A stretch of DNA of 64,000 nt from Faecalibacterium longum CLA-AA-H243 (GCF_020687245.1 NZ_JAJEQG010000001.1:186001-250000), one strand, 5' to 3'. Shown: positions 17,717 to 27,309, counted from the first letter of the stretch. The notes: generated by a model from the sequence alone, not told the origin. Translations and numbers: made by a program.

Positions 17717-17752
17717 ATCCCCCGTGCAGTTCAGCTGCACGGGGGATTCGTT
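17717..17752. terminator. bidirectional terminator between the MnmA-like gene and mgsA
   Basis: ATCCCCCGTGCAG (17717-17729) pairs with CTGCACGGGGGAT (17735-17747). AAAAA precedes it and TCGTTTT follows, so it can stop both converging transcripts. Confidence 0.85.
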
Positions 17753-17759
17753 TTCTGGA

Positions 17760-18164
17760 TTAGTTCTGGGGATGCACGATGTCGCGCCAGTCGAGGTCGC
17801 CGCGCTCGAGGCCGTGGATAAGGACCTCAGCGGTGGCGATGTTGGTGGCCATCGGGATGTTGTGGACATCGCACAGGCGCAGCAGAGTCATCTCATTCGG
17901 CTCGCTGGGCTTTGCGTTGATGGGGTCGCGGAAGAACAGCAGCAGATCTACTTCGTTGCAGGCGATGCGGGACGCGATCTGCTGGTCGCCGCCCTGTACG
18001 CCCGCCAGAAAGCGCTGCACCTGCAGACCGGTGGCTTCGGCGATCATCTTGCCGGTCGTACCGGTTGCCACCAATTTATGCTGGCTCAAAATCCGGCAGT
18101 ACGCCGTACAGAACTGTACCATCAGCTCTTTTTTGGAGTCATGCGCAATCAGTGCAATCGTCAT
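17760..18164 (-). CDS. mgsA: methylglyoxal synthase
   Basis: The enzyme converts dihydroxyacetone phosphate to methylglyoxal plus phosphate, an overflow branch of glycolysis. The 134 residues are full length, with TGTTGKMI (phosphate binding), the catalytic-region GGDQQIA and FFRDP motifs, and a NIATAEVLI end. A 17-spaced promoter lies at 18221-18249. It is a common companion of the mre/min cluster in Clostridia. Confidence 0.96.
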   Translation of the reverse strand: MTIALIAHDSKKELMVQFCTAYCRILSQHKLVATGTTGKMIAEATGLQVQRFLAGVQGGDQQIASRIACNEVDLLLFFRDPINAKPSEPNEMTLLRLCDVHNIPMATNIATAEVLIHGLERGDLDWRDIVHPQN

Positions 18165-18220
18165 CGGTCAACCTCTCCTTTTCCCACGCCCCTGTCCGGG
18201 GCAATCATCTTACACATATC

Positions 18221-18249
18221 ATAGTATCACAGTTTCCGTCTTTTTACAA
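18221..18249 (-). promoter_or_regulatory. sigma-A promoter of mgsA
   Basis: On the minus strand TTGTAA (plus 18244-18249) and TACTAT (plus 18221-18226) are 17 bases apart. Confidence 0.65.
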
Positions 18250-18310
18250 CTGTTTTTCGGGCAAAAGTTCTAATTTTTCATAGATTTCTGCCAAATCCAC
18301 GCACCATCGC

Positions 18311-20497
18311 TCAGGCGGCGGGCTGTTCTGCGGGAGCGGTGTCGTCTGCAAGGGCGTCGTTGTTTTCCACAGTCTCCGGCACAGCATCCTGCCCGTCGGC
18401 TGTCGTGTCAGCCGTCTCGCCTGCTCCTGTCTCGTCCAGCGTCAGGCTGCCGTCCTTCATGGCGTAGTAGGCGTCGAAGATGTCGGCCACGAGGTTGCCC
18501 GCGCGGGCACCGCCGCCGCCGTACTCGATGACGATGCCGAGGGCGATCTCAGCGTCCTCTGCCGGGCCGTAGGCCACCATCATGGTGTTGGTGTAGTGCT
18601 TGCGGGTGCTGCCGACGTAGTACGTCTCGCTGCGCTGAGGGGTGCCGGTCTTGCAGGCGATGGTGACGGGGTAGTTCTTCAGGCCCGACATCGTCTCCGA
18701 CACGCCGATCATACCCTGCCGCACGAGGTCGAAGGTGTCGCCCCGGTCCTCGATGACGTCCATCACCTCGGGCTGGGTCTCCTGCAGGACTTTGCCGGTG
18801 TTGGTGTCGAGGATGGCCTTGACGAAGTGGGTGCGGTAGCGCACGCCCCGATTGGCCAGCGTGCCGGCGTAAGTCGCCAGCTGGACGGGGGTGACGACGG
18901 TATTGCCCTGACCGATAGCGGCCTGGATGTCCAGAGAAGCGATGTAGTTGGAGTCGTTCTTTGTGGTCAGGCGGCCGGTAGCTTCATTGACCTCCACGCC
19001 GGTGCGAGTACCAAGGCCCATCTTGTAGGCGTAGGCGTCGTAGACATCGCTGGTGGTGCGGCGGCCCACATCGTAGAAGAAAATGTTGCAGCTCCACTTG
19101 ATGGCTGTGATGACGTCGATGTTGCCGCTGTGGCCGTGGCGGGTACACTTGGGGCGGTAGTCGTCATAATAGGTATAGACACCGTTGCAGTAGACGGTGG
19201 AAAAGCGGTTGATGACGCCGGAGTCCAGCGCCGCCACCGCCACCGCAGGCTTGAAGGTGGAGCCGGGGGTGTACAGGCCCTGCAACGCGCGGTTGAGCAG
19301 GGGCAGGCCCGGGTCCGAGCTGTACTGGCTGTACTGGGTGGCGAAGAGGTTCTGGTCGTAGCTGGGGTAGTTGGAGGCGGCCAGCACACTGCCGTCCTTC
19401 GTGCTGATGACCACCACCGCACCGGCGGCAGCCTTGGCAGAACTGCCGCTGTTGTAGGTGCTGTTTATCATCTCGATGTTCTTGGCCAGCGCCCTGTCCA
19501 CCGCCTGCTGGAAGGCGCTGTCGATGGTGAGCTGGACAGTACGGCCCGGCTCCGGCACGGTGGTCATCGCAGTCCCCACGATGACGCCGTCCGAGCTGCG
19601 GGTGATGGTCTCAACGCCGTCCTTGCCCCGCAGCTCGTCTTCGTAGACGGCTTCGAGGCCCGACACGCCGATCATGTCGTTCATGTTATAGCCCTTTTCC
19701 CTCAGAGGGTAAGTGGTCTGGCCGTTCTCGTCGGTCACCTTCCACTTTTCGGCGGTGATCTTGCCCACACGGCCCAGCACATGAGGGATGATGTCGCCCT
19801 CATCGTAGCTGCGGGTGCTGGTCTCTACGATCTCCACACCGGGCATGGTCAGGCTGTTCTCCTTGATGGTCGCCACGGTCACTTCGCTGACATTCTCGGC
19901 CATGACGAAGTTGTTGACGTTGGAGAACGCCTGCTGCTGCATCTCGTAGTGGATGCCGCCCAGCACCCTCTGCCAGTGGAGGGGATAGCTTTCCAGCTTG
20001 TAGTCCTCCACCAGCTTTTCCATCACGTCATCGGCGGTGGCGTACTGCTGCAAGCCCAGCGAGTCCTTCATGGCCGCGAGAGCCTTCTGGTCGCTGGTGC
20101 TGTCGGCCTGCGCAGTAAAGCTGTAGTGGCCCGCCGCGTCCGGCTCGCCGATGAGCAGCGAGTCGTTCCATTTTTCGCCGTGGGCTTCCAGCAGCTCCAC
20201 GATGCGCTGCAGCATGGCGTCAAGGTCTTCGTCCCCCATCAGCAGCTTGCTGAGCACCACATTGTAGCTGGTGGTGCTGGCCGCGATGCGGCGTCCGGCG
20301 CTGTCCACGATGTCGCCGCGGGCAGCGGTGACGGTAAAGTTATAATCGGTGGTGTTGGTCGCCTGCGCCTTGAAGCTGTCGCTGTTGACGAGCTGCAAAA
20401 ATATCAGCCGCAGCACATACACGGCGATGAGCACCGAAGCGGCAGCGATGAGTCCAGCCATCCGGCGCACCACGATCTTGTGTTCGTCTTGATTCAT
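18311..20497 (-). CDS. mrdA: penicillin-binding protein 2 (class B, elongation type)
   Basis: This cell-wall transpeptidase cross-links peptidoglycan during elongation. The 728 residues contain one N-terminal transmembrane helix (about 12-35), a PBP dimerisation/pedestal domain and a transpeptidase domain. Motifs are STFK near 411, SCN in IKWSCNIFF, and KTG in ACKTGTPQR near 615. A low-complexity Ala/Asp/Thr-rich tail of about 50 residues ends the protein. The ATG at 20497 lies 7-8 bases after GGAGG. It follows mreD and belongs to the mre operon. Confidence 0.94.
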   Translation of the reverse strand: MNQDEHKIVVRRMAGLIAAASVLIAVYVLRLIFLQLVNSDSFKAQATNTTDYNFTVTAARGDIVDSAGRRIAASTTSYNVVLSKLLMGDEDLDAMLQRIVELLEAHGEKWNDSLLIGEPDAAGHYSFTAQADSTSDQKALAAMKDSLGLQQYATADDVMEKLVEDYKLESYPLHWQRVLGGIHYEMQQQAFSNVNNFVMAENVSEVTVATIKENSLTMPGVEIVETSTRSYDEGDIIPHVLGRVGKITAEKWKVTDENGQTTYPLREKGYNMNDMIGVSGLEAVYEDELRGKDGVETITRSSDGVIVGTAMTTVPEPGRTVQLTIDSAFQQAVDRALAKNIEMINSTYNSGSSAKAAAGAVVVISTKDGSVLAASNYPSYDQNLFATQYSQYSSDPGLPLLNRALQGLYTPGSTFKPAVAVAALDSGVINRFSTVYCNGVYTYYDDYRPKCTRHGHSGNIDVITAIKWSCNIFFYDVGRRTTSDVYDAYAYKMGLGTRTGVEVNEATGRLTTKNDSNYIASLDIQAAIGQGNTVVTPVQLATYAGTLANRGVRYRTHFVKAILDTNTGKVLQETQPEVMDVIEDRGDTFDLVRQGMIGVSETMSGLKNYPVTIACKTGTPQRSETYYVGSTRKHYTNTMMVAYGPAEDAEIALGIVIEYGGGGARAGNLVADIFDAYYAMKDGSLTLDETGAGETADTTADGQDAVPETVENNDALADDTAPAEQPAA

Positions 20498-20524
20498 CCG
20501 TTTTCCTCCCGGCAGGGTCTGGCA

Positions 20525-21058
20525 TCACACCACGCCGTTGTCTATCTTGAATTCCGTGCTGATGCGCCGCACTGCACAGTGAAGCAGCCAGCTCCCCGGG
20601 GCCGTCATCAGGGCCGACGGCAGCACGACCCAGAGAAAACGCTCCCCTGCGCCCGCATAGCCCGGCATATAGTAGAAAAACAGCCAGTCCGCCGACAGCA
20701 CCAGCAGGGCGCAGACCACGGCCAGCAGCACGAAGTTGGAGGGGGTGTCCTTCAGATAAAGCTGCACGACCACCGACACGCCGAAGCAGAGGATCATCAG
20801 CTCCAGCGCCAGCATCCCCACGGTGCGGCCGGCGGTGTAGTCCCACATCAGGCCGCACACCGCGCCAAAGACGGCCCCGGCGAACTCGCCCTCTGCGGCA
20901 GACACCGCCAGACAGAGCGGCAGCAGCCAGAGCGGCTTCGCAGCCCCGAACTGGAACAGCCCCGGCATGGTCTGCAAAACCGTACACGCCACCAGCAGAA
21001 GGATATAGCAGCCCCATTTCAGCCTCTGGCTGCGGCTGCGCTTGCGGCGAGATTCCAT
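20525..21058 (-). CDS. mreD: rod shape-determining protein MreD
   Basis: This 177-residue protein has about five transmembrane segments, the MreD size and pattern, with a very basic N-terminus (MESRRKRSRSQRLKWG). The conserved GxVFGxxxGLxWDY region is present. It works with MreC and PBP2 in the elongasome. It begins 12 bases after mreC. The family diverges fast, so the assignment leans on position. Confidence 0.88.
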   Translation of the reverse strand: MESRRKRSRSQRLKWGCYILLLVACTVLQTMPGLFQFGAAKPLWLLPLCLAVSAAEGEFAGAVFGAVCGLMWDYTAGRTVGMLALELMILCFGVSVVVQLYLKDTPSNFVLLAVVCALLVLSADWLFFYYMPGYAGAGERFLWVVLPSALMTAPGSWLLHCAVRRISTEFKIDNGVV

Positions 21059-21070
21059 CTCCGGCCCTCC

Positions 21071-21901
21071 TCAGTAGTTGGTGATGATGAACACATGGCG
21101 CACCGTGCGGGGGTCTGCGCCCGGCTGGATGACGGCCAGCGTCGATTTGCCGCTGGCCTCGGGGGTCAGCTCCTTGATGACGCCCACCAGCACATCCGGC
21201 GGGAACACCCCGCCCAGACCTGTGGTGATGACCTGATCCCCCTCTCTGCTCAGGGTGCTGCGGGCGAGGTTCGAGAGGATGCACAGGCCGTCGGCGGCGT
21301 AGTCGGCGCTGCCGGTGATGATGCCGTTGTCCCGGGTGCGGGACACGACGCCCGCCGCATTGAAGCTGGGATGCAGGACGGTCATGACCTTGCAGCTGGT
21401 GAGGTCGGCTTCCCGCACCACGCCCAGCAGATAGCCCTCGTCGCTGATGACGGCGTCGTTGACGGCCACACCGTCCAGTGTGCCTCTGTCCAGCGTGAAG
21501 CCCCAGAAGGAGTCCAGCGGGTCGCGGCCAATGACGAAAGAGGACGTGTAGCTCATCTCAGGGTGCTGCTCCTGGATGTTGGCCAGCGCCTTGTAGGCCT
21601 CGTTCTCGGCCTTGAGCTTGTCGTAGTCCACCATCTGGGAGCGCAGAGAGGCGTTTTCCTCGCTGAGCTGCTGGTTTTCTTCCAGAATGGCGTCGATGTT
21701 GGCGTAGTTCTCCCACAGGGAGGCCACGCCGCTGCTCACCGCCGCTGCTGCCCGCTGGAACGGGGCTACGGCCACGCTCAGCAGCTCCTGCGGGGCGGCG
21801 GTCAGGCGTCCGTTCGCACCTGCATAGGCCATGATGCCCACGAGGAAGACCGCGATGGCAATGAGTATCTTAAATTTCCATGTGTCAAAAAAATCCTTCA
21901 A
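21071..21901 (-). CDS. mreC: rod shape-determining protein MreC
   Basis: This 276-residue protein links the MreB filament to cell-wall synthesis outside the membrane. It has an N-terminal transmembrane helix, a coiled coil (about 85-125, ENQQLSEENASLRSQ) and the beta-rich MreC domain with RDPLDSFWGFTLDRG and VISDEGYLLGVV. The start is TTG 21901, 8 bases after GGAGG. No ATG fits without reading through the terminator stem. Confidence 0.93.
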   Translation of the reverse strand: MKDFFDTWKFKILIAIAVFLVGIMAYAGANGRLTAAPQELLSVAVAPFQRAAAAVSSGVASLWENYANIDAILEENQQLSEENASLRSQMVDYDKLKAENEAYKALANIQEQHPEMSYTSSFVIGRDPLDSFWGFTLDRGTLDGVAVNDAVISDEGYLLGVVREADLTSCKVMTVLHPSFNAAGVVSRTRDNGIITGSADYAADGLCILSNLARSTLSREGDQVITTGLGGVFPPDVLVGVIKELTPEASGKSTLAVIQPGADPRTVRHVFIITNY

Positions 21902-21924
21902 GGCGGGTTCCTCCCGAATCTGCA

Positions 21925-21954
21925 AAAAAGCGCGGACAGCCGTGCCATCCGCGC
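21925..21954 (-). terminator. terminator between mreB and mreC
   Basis: On the minus strand GCGCGGA pairs with TCCGCGC (plus 21930-21936 and 21948-21954) and is followed by TTTTTT. It would make mreB more abundant than mreC, mreD and mrdA by partial termination. Confidence 0.75.
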
Positions 21955-22030
21955 TCAAAACTCATCTTCTGCGGCGCAGCAGCGCAAAGGTCCTCCCTCA
22001 GCGTACCGCCGCAAATGGCACAGCCGAGGC

Positions 22031-23053
22031 TTACATATGACCGCCGTCGGTATCCAGAACGTCGTGCAGGACATCCACATGGTCCAGCACAGCACCGGCA
22101 CCCTTGGCCACGCAGTCCAGCGGATCCTCAGCCACATGGACATCGATGCCGGTCTCACTCTCAATGAGCTTGTCGAGGCCGCGCAGCAGTGCGCCGCCGC
22201 CGGTCAGGGTGATGCCGTGGTCGATGATGTCGGCGCTCAGCTCGGGCGGGGTGCGCTCCAGAGTCTCCTTGATGGCGCTGGTGATCTTGACCAGGCACTC
22301 CAGCAGAGCCTCACGGACATCCTCCGAGTGGACGACGACGTTCTTGGGCAGGCCGTCCACGAGGTTGCGGCCCTTGATCTCGAGGGTCATCTCGGGGTCC
22401 ATCGGGTAGGCAGAGCCGATCTCGATCTTGATCTGCTCGGCGGTGCGCTCACCGATGAGGAGATTATACTTGCGCTTGATGAAGGCAATGATGGCCTGGT
22501 CGAACATATCGCCGGCCATGCGGACGCTGCGGGAGGCCACGATGCCGCCCAGAGAAATGACAGCGATCTCGGCCGTGCCGCCGCCGATGTCCACGATCAT
22601 GCTGCCGGTGGGCTCGCTGATGGGCAGGCCCGCACCGATGGCAGCGGCCATGGGCTCCTCGATGACCGACACCTGACGGGCGCCGGCCTTCAGCGCAGCC
22701 TCACGCACAGCGCGGCGCTCCACCTCGGTGACGCCCGACGGGATGCAGATGACCACGCGGGGGCGGGAGAACATGCTGTTGCCGCAGGCTTTTTTGAGGA
22801 AGGTCTCCAGCATATTGGCGGTGATGTCGAAGTCGGCGATGACGCCGTCCTTCAGGGGGCGGACAGCCACGATGCTGCCGGGGGTGCGGCCGATGACGGC
22901 CTTTGCCTCAGCGCCCACGCAGCGCACTTCGTCGCTCTTGGTGTCCACGGCCACAACAGAGGGCTCACGCATGATGATGCCCTTGCCCTTCATGTAAACG
23001 AGGGTATTGGCAGTACCGAGATCGATACCAACATCCTTTGAAAACAAACTCAT
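22031..23053 (-). CDS. mreB: rod shape-determining actin homologue MreB
   Basis: This cytoskeletal ATPase guides lateral wall synthesis. The 340 residues show the actin-fold phosphate loops DLGTANTLVYMKGKG at the N-terminus, DIGGGTAEIAVISLGGIV near 160, and TGGGALLRGLD near 285. AAAIGAGLP is typical of MreB. The ATG at 23053 follows AAGGAGAG. It has its own strong promoter (23151-23179), and a terminator separates it from mreC. Confidence 0.97.
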   Translation of the reverse strand: MSLFSKDVGIDLGTANTLVYMKGKGIIMREPSVVAVDTKSDEVRCVGAEAKAVIGRTPGSIVAVRPLKDGVIADFDITANMLETFLKKACGNSMFSRPRVVICIPSGVTEVERRAVREAALKAGARQVSVIEEPMAAAIGAGLPISEPTGSMIVDIGGGTAEIAVISLGGIVASRSVRMAGDMFDQAIIAFIKRKYNLLIGERTAEQIKIEIGSAYPMDPEMTLEIKGRNLVDGLPKNVVVHSEDVREALLECLVKITSAIKETLERTPPELSADIIDHGITLTGGGALLRGLDKLIESETGIDVHVAEDPLDCVAKGAGAVLDHVDVLHDVLDTDGGHM

Positions 23054-23150
23054 ATAGTCTTCTCTCCTTACGATTTTCCAGGGTCTATTCCAAAACGCAG
23101 AGCCGCCCGCTCAGACCAACGGGCAGCTCATCGCAGAATAACACGTTTTT

Positions 23151-23179
23151 ATTATAGCCGCAAGGCGCGCTTTTCTCAA
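23151..23179 (-). promoter_or_regulatory. sigma-A promoter of mreB
   Basis: On the minus strand TTGAGA (plus 23174-23179) and a perfect TATAAT (plus 23151-23156) are 17 bases apart. Confidence 0.8.
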
Positions 23180-23246
23180 GCATTTCCGTAAACTTTTTCG
23201 AGTTTTTTCATTTTTGACCGCCGGAGCCGCTTTTCTGTGTCCTGCA

Positions 23247-23798
23247 TCAGAATCTGTTCAGCAGACGGGCCGTCCGGCTGACGGGCAGGCCCATGATGGT
23301 GTAGTAGTCCCCTTCCAGCCGGTCGAGCCAGAGGGCTGCGCGGCCCTGGATGGCGTAGGCACCGGCCTTGTCGTAGGGCTCTTTGGTGGCCGTGTAGGCG
23401 TCTATCTCCCCTTCCGAAATCGGGAAGAAGGTCACCTTGCAGCTGTCCACGAAGCTCTCGGTGCGTACGCCATCCGATACGCAGACGCCGGTATGCACCT
23501 CGTGGGTCGCGCCGGACAGGGCGCGGAGCATCCGCTTTGCGTCCTCCACGCTGTGGGGCTTGCCGAAGACTTCGCCGCCCACATCCACGACGGTGTCACA
23601 TCCCAGCACCACCGCACCGGGATGGTCTTTTGCCACGGCGAGGCATTTGCCCCGGGCCAGCTTTTCCACCAGCTGGGCCGGAGTGGGTGCAGTGACTCCG
23701 TTCTCGTCGAAATCGCTGACGCAGATGGTGAAATCCGTCGTGTATAAGCTCAGAAGCTCCTTCCGGCGCGGACTGCCGGAGGCTAATATCAGGTTCAT
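23247..23798 (-). CDS. maf: Maf family nucleoside triphosphate pyrophosphatase
   Basis: Maf proteins hydrolyse non-canonical or modified nucleotides and are linked to septum control. The 183 residues carry the Maf signature LASGSPRRKELL at the N-terminus, the catalytic-base region VLGCDTVVDVGGEVFGKP, and a C-terminal YAIQGRAALWLDRLEGDYYTIMG... segment. The gene sits between dut and the mre cluster, as is common in Firmicutes. Confidence 0.95.
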   Translation of the reverse strand: MNLILASGSPRRKELLSLYTTDFTICVSDFDENGVTAPTPAQLVEKLARGKCLAVAKDHPGAVVLGCDTVVDVGGEVFGKPHSVEDAKRMLRALSGATHEVHTGVCVSDGVRTESFVDSCKVTFFPISEGEIDAYTATKEPYDKAGAYAIQGRAALWLDRLEGDYYTIMGLPVSRTARLLNRF

Positions 23799-23890
23799 GC
23801 TGTTTTCCTCTTTTTCATTCTGTCCTTGGCCGCAGGGCCCGGAATTTTACGACAGCGCAGGCTTTTTCGTCCTGCGTGGGCCTGCCCGAC

Positions 23891-23943
23891 ATGCCAAGGG
23901 CTCCCCTATTAGGGGAGCTGGCTGCGAAGCAGACTGAGAGGTT
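23891..23943. repeat. partial copy of repeat family A
   Basis: The block contains the hairpin CTCCCCTATTAGGGGAG (23901-23917) and the right end GCAGACTGAGAGGTT. The left AACCTCTC end is missing. The last base is the first base of the dut stop codon, so the element abuts the gene. Confidence 0.65.
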
Positions 23944-24389
23944 CATTTCCCCGTCGAGCCGAAGCCGCCCTCGCCGCGGGCGGTCTCATCCAGTGCGTCG
24001 GCCTGCACGAATGCCGCCGTGTACACCGGCGCGATGCAGAGCTGGGCCACTCGCTCACCGGGCTGGATGGTATAAGCCTCCGCGCCCAGATTGACCATCG
24101 GGACTTTCAGCTCACCGCGGTAGTCGCTGTCCACGACGCCGACGCCGTTGGCCATGCAGAGGCCGTGCTTGATGGACAGGCCGCTGCGGGCGTAGACCAG
24201 CGCCACAGCGTGTGCGCCGGGCAGCTCGATGGCAAGGCCGGTAGGCACCAGCACCCGCTGCATGGGCTGGACCGTCAGCGGCTCATCCAGCACGGCGCAC
24301 AGGTCGGCAGCGGCAGAGCCGGGGGTGGCGTAGGCGGGCGTCCTGGCGCGGGAGTCTAACACTTTGTATTTTACAGTGATGGGTTCCAT
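23943..24389 (-). CDS. dut: deoxyuridine triphosphatase (dUTPase)
   Basis: The enzyme hydrolyses dUTP to dUMP, keeping uracil out of DNA. The 148 residues contain the trimeric dUTPase motifs AAADLCA, ARSGLSIKHG, NGVGVVDSDYRG, GERVAQL and the C-terminal GEGGFGSTG. Its stop codon touches a repeat element. Confidence 0.97.
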   Translation of the reverse strand: MEPITVKYKVLDSRARTPAYATPGSAAADLCAVLDEPLTVQPMQRVLVPTGLAIELPGAHAVALVYARSGLSIKHGLCMANGVGVVDSDYRGELKVPMVNLGAEAYTIQPGERVAQLCIAPVYTAAFVQADALDETARGEGGFGSTGK

Positions 24390-24407
24390 AGTATACCTCT
24401 TTTATTT

Positions 24408-26474
24408 TCAGTTCGTTCCCTTAAAGTACAATCCTCTCGTGAACTCTCCCTCAAACGGTGCGTGCTGGCGGATGCTGTCGAGGATGGCGGCGGCCTCTTC
24501 CCTGCTTTCCAGCGTGAAGTAAGCCACGCCGTAGTCCACGGTCAGTGCGCCGGGCTTGTCGCCCATATAGATGGGGACGGGATTATAAATAGTACGGACA
24601 CCCAGCCCGCACCGCACCGGGAACTTCTTCGCCTTGCGGTCGGTGAGCAGGCCGGTCTTGTCGCAGTGGGCACAGTCGTGGATGTTCTGCAGCGGGCAGG
24701 CACGGGTGACCATCAGCGGCATATGGCCGTAGGTGATGACGCCGGTCGGCACAGGCTTGCCGTCACGAGTCGGCGCGATGGTGCTGATGTCGCTGTCCTT
24801 CACCTCGGGCAGGATGAGTACCGAGCGGAGGCCAAGGTCCGCATAATACTGGGCCGCGAGGTTATTGGTGACGTTGAGGCCGAAGCCGCCGGTCATGGGC
24901 AGGCCGCGGCAGAGCCGCAGGTGGGCGATGTTGCTCACCTCATAGCCCGCAAAGCCCGCGTCCTGGGTGGCCGCGATGCGGCGGGCGGTGTCCTCTTCCA
25001 GTGCGCCGAACATGACGCGGGGCAGTTCGAGAAGCGTCTTCTCCCGCCACTCGCGGGGGACGCGGTCGGCCTGCGCGATGGGCAGGATGAGGTATTCCAC
25101 CCCGCTCAGCGCCTGCTCCGGCACCTGCTCCCAGCGCTCGAACCGGGCGCGGAGGGTGCGGTGGGGCGGCAGAGTGCGCAGCGGCAGAGGCGGAAGCTCC
25201 ACCTCATTCACCGGCCACGGGCGCAGGGTCTCCCGCTTTTTCAGCAGGGCGTCCAGTGCCTCACGGCGCAGCTCGTTGATGGCACTGCCCGGCACGAACC
25301 AGGGGCCGCCATCCATCTCCACGTCGATTTTTTCGGCAGAGAAAGGCGTGCCGCCGGTCTTGCTCAGGCTGCGACTCAGGCTCTCGGTGGGGTCGGTGCG
25401 GGCGGGCTGAGGTTCGGCGTCGCCGTAGGCGAAGGCTTTGTTGGTGCCGTCAGTGACGGTCAGCTTCTCGCCGCCCTCTTCAATTTCAATTTTCATCTCC
25501 ACCGGCACGCGGGAACGCTCCCGGCGGTACAGCTCCCGCAGGGCAGGCAGGGTCTTCCTGGTCAGCTCGGCGTCGGCCTCGCTGCGGACGCCGAACATCG
25601 TGCCGTCGATCTTTCCGTCCAGATAACCGGAGGTGAAGCCGGAGCGGCTGAACGCATTCTTCAGCAGGTCGCGGTCATAGGCGCGGCCCTCGCGGCCCGC
25701 CAGACAGGCGCTGACGGCAGCAGCAACATACTCCGGCGTCCGCAGACGGCCTTCGATTTTCGCTGATGCTACGCCGATGGCCTGCAGCTTGTCCAGCTTG
25801 TCGATGACGGAGTTGTCCTTGAGGGACAGGTGGTGCAGACGGCCCGGCTTGCCCTCGGGCAGAGCGTTGGCCTCGAAGGGCAGGCGGCAGGGGCCGGCGC
25901 AGGAGCCGCGGTTGCCGCTCCGTCCGCCCAGGAAAGCCGACATATAGCACTGGCCGCTGACGCACATGCAGAGTGCGCCGTGGACGAAGCACTCCGTCTC
26001 GATGCCGCAGTGCTTGGTGATGTGCTCCACCTCGGGCAGGCTCAGCTCACGGGCCAGCACGACCCGGGCAAAGCCCAGCTCTTTCAGTTCCAGTGCGCCC
26101 TGCAGGGTGTGGACGCTCATCTGGGTGGAACCGTGGCGGGGCAGCTGGGGCGCGATGTCCCCGATGAGCTTCGCCACCGCGAGGTCCTGACAGATGACGG
26201 CGTCGGCCCCGCTGGCGGCGACGGCCCGCACGGCGTCGGCCAGACCCGCCAGCTCGCCGCCGTAGACGGTGGTATTCAGCGCCACATGAACGGCCACGCC
26301 CCGGGCATGGCAGAACCGGACGGCTTCTTTCAGGCTGTCAGCATCAAAATTGCCCGCACCGGTGCGGGCGTTGAAGCCGGAAAAACCCAGATATACTGCG
26401 TCCGCGCCGCTGAATACTGCTGCGCGGAGCATTTCTTCACTGCCCACAGGGGCAAGAATCTCAATTTTTGACAT
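24408..26474 (-). CDS. peptidase U32 family protein (long form)
   Basis: U32-family proteins are now linked mainly to RNA hydroxylation (RlhA, TrhP) rather than proteolysis. The 688 residues have an N-terminal TIM-barrel-like part starting EILAPVGSEEMLRAAVFSGADAVY (split here for length) and the U32 signature around ECFVHGALCMCVSGQCYMS, then RSGNRGSCAGPCR. These cysteines probably bind an iron-sulfur cluster. A second, C-terminal U32-like half follows, also with a cysteine pair (CPLQNIHDCAHC). The ATG at 26474 follows GGGAGAG. It lies between zapA and dut, a position shared with other Clostridia. Confidence 0.9.
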   Translation of the reverse strand: MSKIEILAPVGSEEMLRAAVFSGADAVYLGFSGFNARTGAGNFDADSLKEAVRFCHARGVAVHVALNTTVYGGELAGLADAVRAVAASGADAVICQDLAVAKLIGDIAPQLPRHGSTQMSVHTLQGALELKELGFARVVLARELSLPEVEHITKHCGIETECFVHGALCMCVSGQCYMSAFLGGRSGNRGSCAGPCRLPFEANALPEGKPGRLHHLSLKDNSVIDKLDKLQAIGVASAKIEGRLRTPEYVAAAVSACLAGREGRAYDRDLLKNAFSRSGFTSGYLDGKIDGTMFGVRSEADAELTRKTLPALRELYRRERSRVPVEMKIEIEEGGEKLTVTDGTNKAFAYGDAEPQPARTDPTESLSRSLSKTGGTPFSAEKIDVEMDGGPWFVPGSAINELRREALDALLKKRETLRPWPVNEVELPPLPLRTLPPHRTLRARFERWEQVPEQALSGVEYLILPIAQADRVPREWREKTLLELPRVMFGALEEDTARRIAATQDAGFAGYEVSNIAHLRLCRGLPMTGGFGLNVTNNLAAQYYADLGLRSVLILPEVKDSDISTIAPTRDGKPVPTGVITYGHMPLMVTRACPLQNIHDCAHCDKTGLLTDRKAKKFPVRCGLGVRTIYNPVPIYMGDKPGALTVDYGVAYFTLESREEAAAILDSIRQHAPFEGEFTRGLYFKGTN

Positions 26475-26505
26475 AGCTCTCCCTTTGACATTTATATAAT
26501 GTAAA

Positions 26506-26862
26506 TCACTTCTGCTGCAGCTTGGCCAGCTGTTCCCGCAGAGCGGCATTTTCCCGCTTGAGGGTCTCGTTCTCCGCCTTGACCTTATCCGCTGCCAGCT
26601 TCGCCTTGGCTGCATCGGAAATGTAGTCCTGTATCTGGCTGCGCATATTCTCGGCGCTGCCCGCGCTCTTGCGGTACTCGTCCAGATAGTCCATCGCGCA
26701 GAACACCGCCGCCTTGGTCACAGAGAGGTTGCCGTTGTTGTCCAGCAGCTTCGTGATGTCATCGTCCAGCTTCTTGGCCAGTGTGGTGATGTAGTTCTCG
26801 GTATCGGTCGTTGCAATGGCGTAGGGTGCGCCTGCAATGGTCACTCTCACTTTATTTACCAT
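26506..26862 (-). CDS. zapA: cell division protein ZapA
   Basis: ZapA binds FtsZ and bundles its filaments at the division ring. The 118 residues have the ZapA globular head (VRVTIAGAPYAIATTD) followed by a long coiled coil with heptads in the C-terminal half (AKLAADKVKAENETLKREN). The ATG at 26862 follows GAGGACGAT; the frame stays open upstream but has no good ribosome site there. Confidence 0.9.
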   Translation of the reverse strand: MVNKVRVTIAGAPYAIATTDTENYITTLAKKLDDDITKLLDNNGNLSVTKAAVFCAMDYLDEYRKSAGSAENMRSQIQDYISDAAKAKLAADKVKAENETLKRENAALREQLAKLQQK

Positions 26863-27309
26863 ATCGTCCTCACTTTGCGCGGCGCACGCCCTGCCGGGCT
26901 GGTTATTTCCGGTCGTTTCCCCACTATCTCCGGGATTTTCGGAAACCATTTCAGCCCTGACAGGAGCGTTTAGCTGCGGCTTTTTCATGTTCAGCCGAGT
27001 TTGTCCCCGAATTACCCGCCCGAACCGATGCATTTCGGGGGCAAACACGGCCCTTGTCACCCTTTATTATAATATAAATAGTGCGCGAGAAAAAGTGCTA
27101 TTTTTGAATTTTTGGCATATTTGTCAGAAACATTGCCATAAAAATGTCAGATACGGCAAAAATGGTTCCTTTTTCTTGCAATCCCCATCCGGAGTGATTA
27201 TAATACTATTGTTATGTGTTATGCGAGGGGCGAGGGAATTAGAGGAGAAATGCCCTGTCACCGTACTAATTCAAAAAATTTAAGCATTCGTGCGGATAGG
27301 AGTTCATTT
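26863..27309. promoter_or_regulatory. divergent promoter region between zapA and glgP
   Basis: On the minus side a TATAAT (plus 27066-27071) with a poor -35 implies a zapA leader of about 195 nt. On the plus side the glgP promoter is near consensus. The zapA leader is GC-rich and I see no known RNA motif in it. Confidence 0.5.
27176..27204 (+). promoter_or_regulatory. sigma-A promoter of glgP
   Basis: TTGCAA (27176-27181) and TATAAT (27199-27204) are 17 bases apart, about 100 bases before the coding start. Confidence 0.75.

Noticed and set aside
18596-23041. A 1481-codon open frame on the plus strand opposite the mre operon
   Set aside because: It spans several real genes on the other strand and their intergenic gaps, with biased composition; this is a compositional shadow.
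26863-27060. N-terminal extension of ZapA from the in-frame start near 27060
   Set aside because: The added 66 residues are unlike ZapA, lack a ribosome site, and ATG 26862 has a good one.
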